From Deltaproteobacteria bacterium (GTDB taxonomy: Bacteria; Desulfobacterota_E; Deferrimicrobia; Deferrimicrobiales; Deferrimicrobiaceae): a DNA stretch of 15,534 nt. The position numbers were made by a program, and so were the translations under genes. The DNA is taken from assembly GCA_023488945.1 (NCBI GenBank), contig JAMDBZ010000047.1, forward strand, positions 1 to 15,534. Reading direction: 5' to 3'. Shown here one piece after another: positions 14,433-15,534 of the stretch. Position 1 is the stretch's first letter. The number at the start of each line of letters is the position of its first letter. The notes under the pieces were generated by a model. The model made no database searches. It saw nothing but the letters and a program-made list of their open reading frames with translations, and was not told the DNA's origin.

Positions 14433-14720
14433 TCAACTTGCTTTGCGCAACTTCGGAATCGACCTAACGGGCCGTTTCGAGGCCAAATCATACGTGGCCT
14501 GCATGTTGAGCCAGAATTCCGGGGTGGTTTCCAGAGCCTGAGCCAGAAGCCATGCCGTCTCAGAAGTGATCCCTCTCTTGCCTCGGACAATCTCGTTGAT
14601 CCGCTGGACCGGAACCCCGATGTGATGGGCAAATGCAACCTGGCTGATGCCCAGTGGATCAAGAAATTCCTCCTTCAGAACTTCCCCGGGATGGGTGGGA
14701 ATGCGATGCGACGGAATCAT
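14433..14720 (-). CDS. higA: HigA-family antitoxin (XRE helix-turn-helix)
   Basis: HigA binds and neutralises the ribosome-dependent RNase HigB and represses the operon. The 95-residue protein carries the family signature HPGEVLKEEFLDPLGISQ (10-27). The helix-turn-helix is AFAHHIGVPVQRINEIVRGKRG (29-50), followed by ITSETAWLLAQALETTPEFWLNMQ. The ATG is 12 nt after the higB stop, with a G-rich ribosome binding site (GAGGGGG) starting inside that stop. The frame is intact, while the toxin gene before it is broken twice, so this is now an orphan antitoxin unless another HigB is encoded elsewhere. An attC-like core lies 5 nt after its stop. Chromosomal integron arrays commonly carry toxin-antitoxin cassettes. 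Confidence 0.93.
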   Translation of the reverse strand: MIPSHRIPTHPGEVLKEEFLDPLGISQVAFAHHIGVPVQRINEIVRGKRGITSETAWLLAQALETTPEFWLNMQATYDLASKRPVRSIPKLRKAS

Positions 14721-14732
14721 TTGCGAACCCCC

Positions 14733-15112
14733 TCAGTGATAATCGGTCAGCCGAACCTCGTAGACATTACCCTCATGCCATCTGAAAACGATCCTCCACT
14801 GATCGTTGACGGAGCTGCAAAAAGTCGAAGATTGCCGAATTGGCTCCTGTAACCAGTTGAAATCATTGAGCCCAATTTCCGAGTTTCGGCGGATTTCGGA
14901 CTTTTTGCAGGACCATCATCGTTGACTCGAATACTGAAATACCCCTTCAAATTCTTGTGAAGTGCCTCCAAACGGTTTTTCGGGGGCGATCGCAATTCAT
15001 AGAGGCTTCGTGCCCCGTTGAGCATGTCGAGCTTCCTCAGCACGATCCTCAGCACATCTTGAGGCAACTGCCGGATACCTTTAACATTCTTCCCGCAGGT
15101 CAACGTCTCGCA
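14733..15112 (-). pseudogene. higB: HigB-type toxin gene, disrupted and 5'-truncated
   Basis: HigB belongs to the RelE-like toxin family of ribosome-associated mRNA nucleases. The recognisable first part (15112-14918) reads [20 protein letters not shown], then [24 protein letters not shown]. The last part (14801-14733) reads [22 protein letters not shown], the classic HigB ending. Between them sits a foldback element at 14811-14917. Removing the element and one copy of the 9-bp repeat joins the halves perfectly in frame. The net insertion of 116 bp is not a multiple of three, so the present gene cannot make the C-terminus. An in-frame TGA at 15115 and the adjacent stem-loop show the N-terminus is also gone. 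The toxin is almost certainly inactive. Confidence 0.88.
14811..14917. mobile_element. MITE-like foldback element inserted in higB
   Basis: The element has terminal inverted repeats: GGAGCTGCAAAAAGTC at the left end and GGTCCTGCAAAAAGTC read inward at the right end, matching at 14 of 16 bases. Imperfect complementarity continues inward (GCCGAA, TTGGCTC). It is flanked by a 9-bp direct repeat ATCGTTGAC (14802-14810 and 14918-14926); the right copy lies 3 bp outside the inverted repeat. At about 107 bp it has no room for a transposase, so it would need one supplied in trans. No IS family can be named from the ends alone. Confidence 0.85.
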
Positions 15113-15369
15113 TCACCGGCAGCAAAAAGCAGAGCGACGAGGAACGAGGAGCGACGCTTTTTGCTGTCCTTAATGTCGTCGATTGTGTCGAACCACATGA
15201 CTGTAACGAACTCCATCTCATCTTGTAGCTTTCGCCGGAATAACTGGATTCCTCTATATCCTGAAATGTTGCGGTCCTGAATACCAATGAAAATCTCGGT
15301 CTTGAGGAGCGACTCGTAGGAGTCGGCATTCGAAAATGTGGTCCAGCCATGCCAGATCCGGCTGATCAT
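15100..15369 (-). pseudogene. Antibiotic-biosynthesis-monooxygenase-like protein, C-terminally truncated
   Basis: The 89-residue frame starts at ATG 15369 with a GGAGG ribosome binding site 8 nt upstream. It reads MISRIWHGWTTFSNADSYES, then GIQLFRRKLQDEMEFVTVMWFDTIDDIKD, the pattern of dimeric ferredoxin-like-fold (ABM) proteins. In the family, IDDIK is normally followed by an FAGED-type segment and another 25 residues or so. Here the frame instead runs into a stem-loop (SKKRRSSFLVALLFAAG) and stops in the region where higB has lost its N-terminus. Two gene fragments therefore meet at this stem-loop, probably through insertion plus deletion. The family call is by eye. A shortened product could still be made but probably would not fold normally. 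Confidence 0.65.
15118..15168. repeat. Stem-loop at the junction of two truncated genes
   Basis: A perfect 11-bp inverted repeat, CAGCAAAAAGC (15120-15130) and GCTTTTTGCTG (15156-15166), encloses a 25-nt loop. GAGCGACG occurs at 15132-15139 and again at 15149-15156, the second copy partly in the right arm. There is no T-run to suggest a terminator. The GCAAAAAG motif is shared with the ends of the MITE-like element 200 bp away. Confidence 0.75.
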
Positions 15370-15534
15370 CTCCGATACCTCCAGGATTGTACATCTTGGG
15401 TTTCAATCAGGAGTTTAAGAGATAACCCGTGACAGGTCCACAAAGATGTTACATAACGGCATGTTGCGTCAAGCCTCCTGTAAGACCCCACCGTCCGTTA
15501 TTCGGTAACCGAAGGCCGATAGGACTTCGGACTG
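15370..15534. other. Gene-free right end with several small inverted repeats
   Basis: No convincing gene is visible. It holds TTCGGTAACCGAA (15501-15513), CCGAAG/CTTCGG (15509-15514 and 15525-15530), GTCCG/CGGAC (15493-15497 and 15528-15532) and ATAACGG/CCGTTAT (15453-15459 and 15495-15501). The last pair could be a degenerate recombination site or the upstream leader of the truncated monooxygenase-like gene. Confidence 0.4.

Noticed and set aside
15418..15465. 15-codon leftward open frame preceded by AGGAGG at the right end
   Set aside because: The ribosome binding site is 11 nt away, the peptide has no recognisable features, and the sequence lies among inverted repeats.
1..15534. CRISPR arrays, tRNA or rRNA genes
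   Set aside because: No regularly spaced repeats with unique spacers and no tRNA arms or rRNA segments were seen on either strand.

Overview
The window is a GC-rich chromosomal segment from a Gram-negative bacterium. It carries an outer-membrane-type signal-peptide protein, a LapA-domain protein and glnE. The mix of genes (a NapH/NapG-type ferredoxin fusion, queE-queC, a FieF-like transporter, glutamine-dependent NAD synthetase) would suit an environmental deltaproteobacterium-like lineage. That placement is inference; no rRNA or marker in the window settles it.

Positions 1-12220 look like ordinary backbone. The 3' part of glnE is followed by a small convergent hypothetical gene with its own promoter. 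A leftward group then runs ilvE, queE, queC and a membrane polyferredoxin; queE and queC overlap by 4 nt and the ferredoxin follows 13 nt after queC. A FieF-like cation transporter diverges from ilvE and ends in a clear intrinsic terminator. A rightward chain follows: lapA-like, a small winged-helix-like protein, an endonuclease III family protein, and a PlsC-type acyltransferase. The first three are joined by 4-nt stop/start overlaps. The acyltransferase runs tail-to-tail into an MFS transporter with a 53-bp overlap. The MFS gene and nadE are divergent across a repeat-rich spacer. nadE is followed by a small secreted or outer-membrane protein, then a convergent MetE-like methyltransferase.

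Positions 13319 to the end differ in character. Short unrelated genes, all leftward, are separated by related imperfect inverted repeats, and the stop codons lie in or next to a core such as GCCTAAC. This is the arrangement of integron gene cassettes with attC sites. The units are a frameshifted SRPBCC protein, an AT-rich DUF2628 membrane protein, a HigBA-type toxin-antitoxin remnant and a truncated monooxygenase-like gene. If the reading is right, attI and any integrase would lie beyond the right edge; none is visible here.

The clearest unusual event is a roughly 107-bp foldback element (MITE-like). It sits inside the toxin gene higB with a 9-bp direct duplication, and removing it restores a perfect HigB C-terminus. 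The toxin also lacks its N-terminus, next to a second stem-loop that likewise truncates the neighbouring gene. The antitoxin higA is intact, so the locus looks like an antitoxin left without a working toxin.
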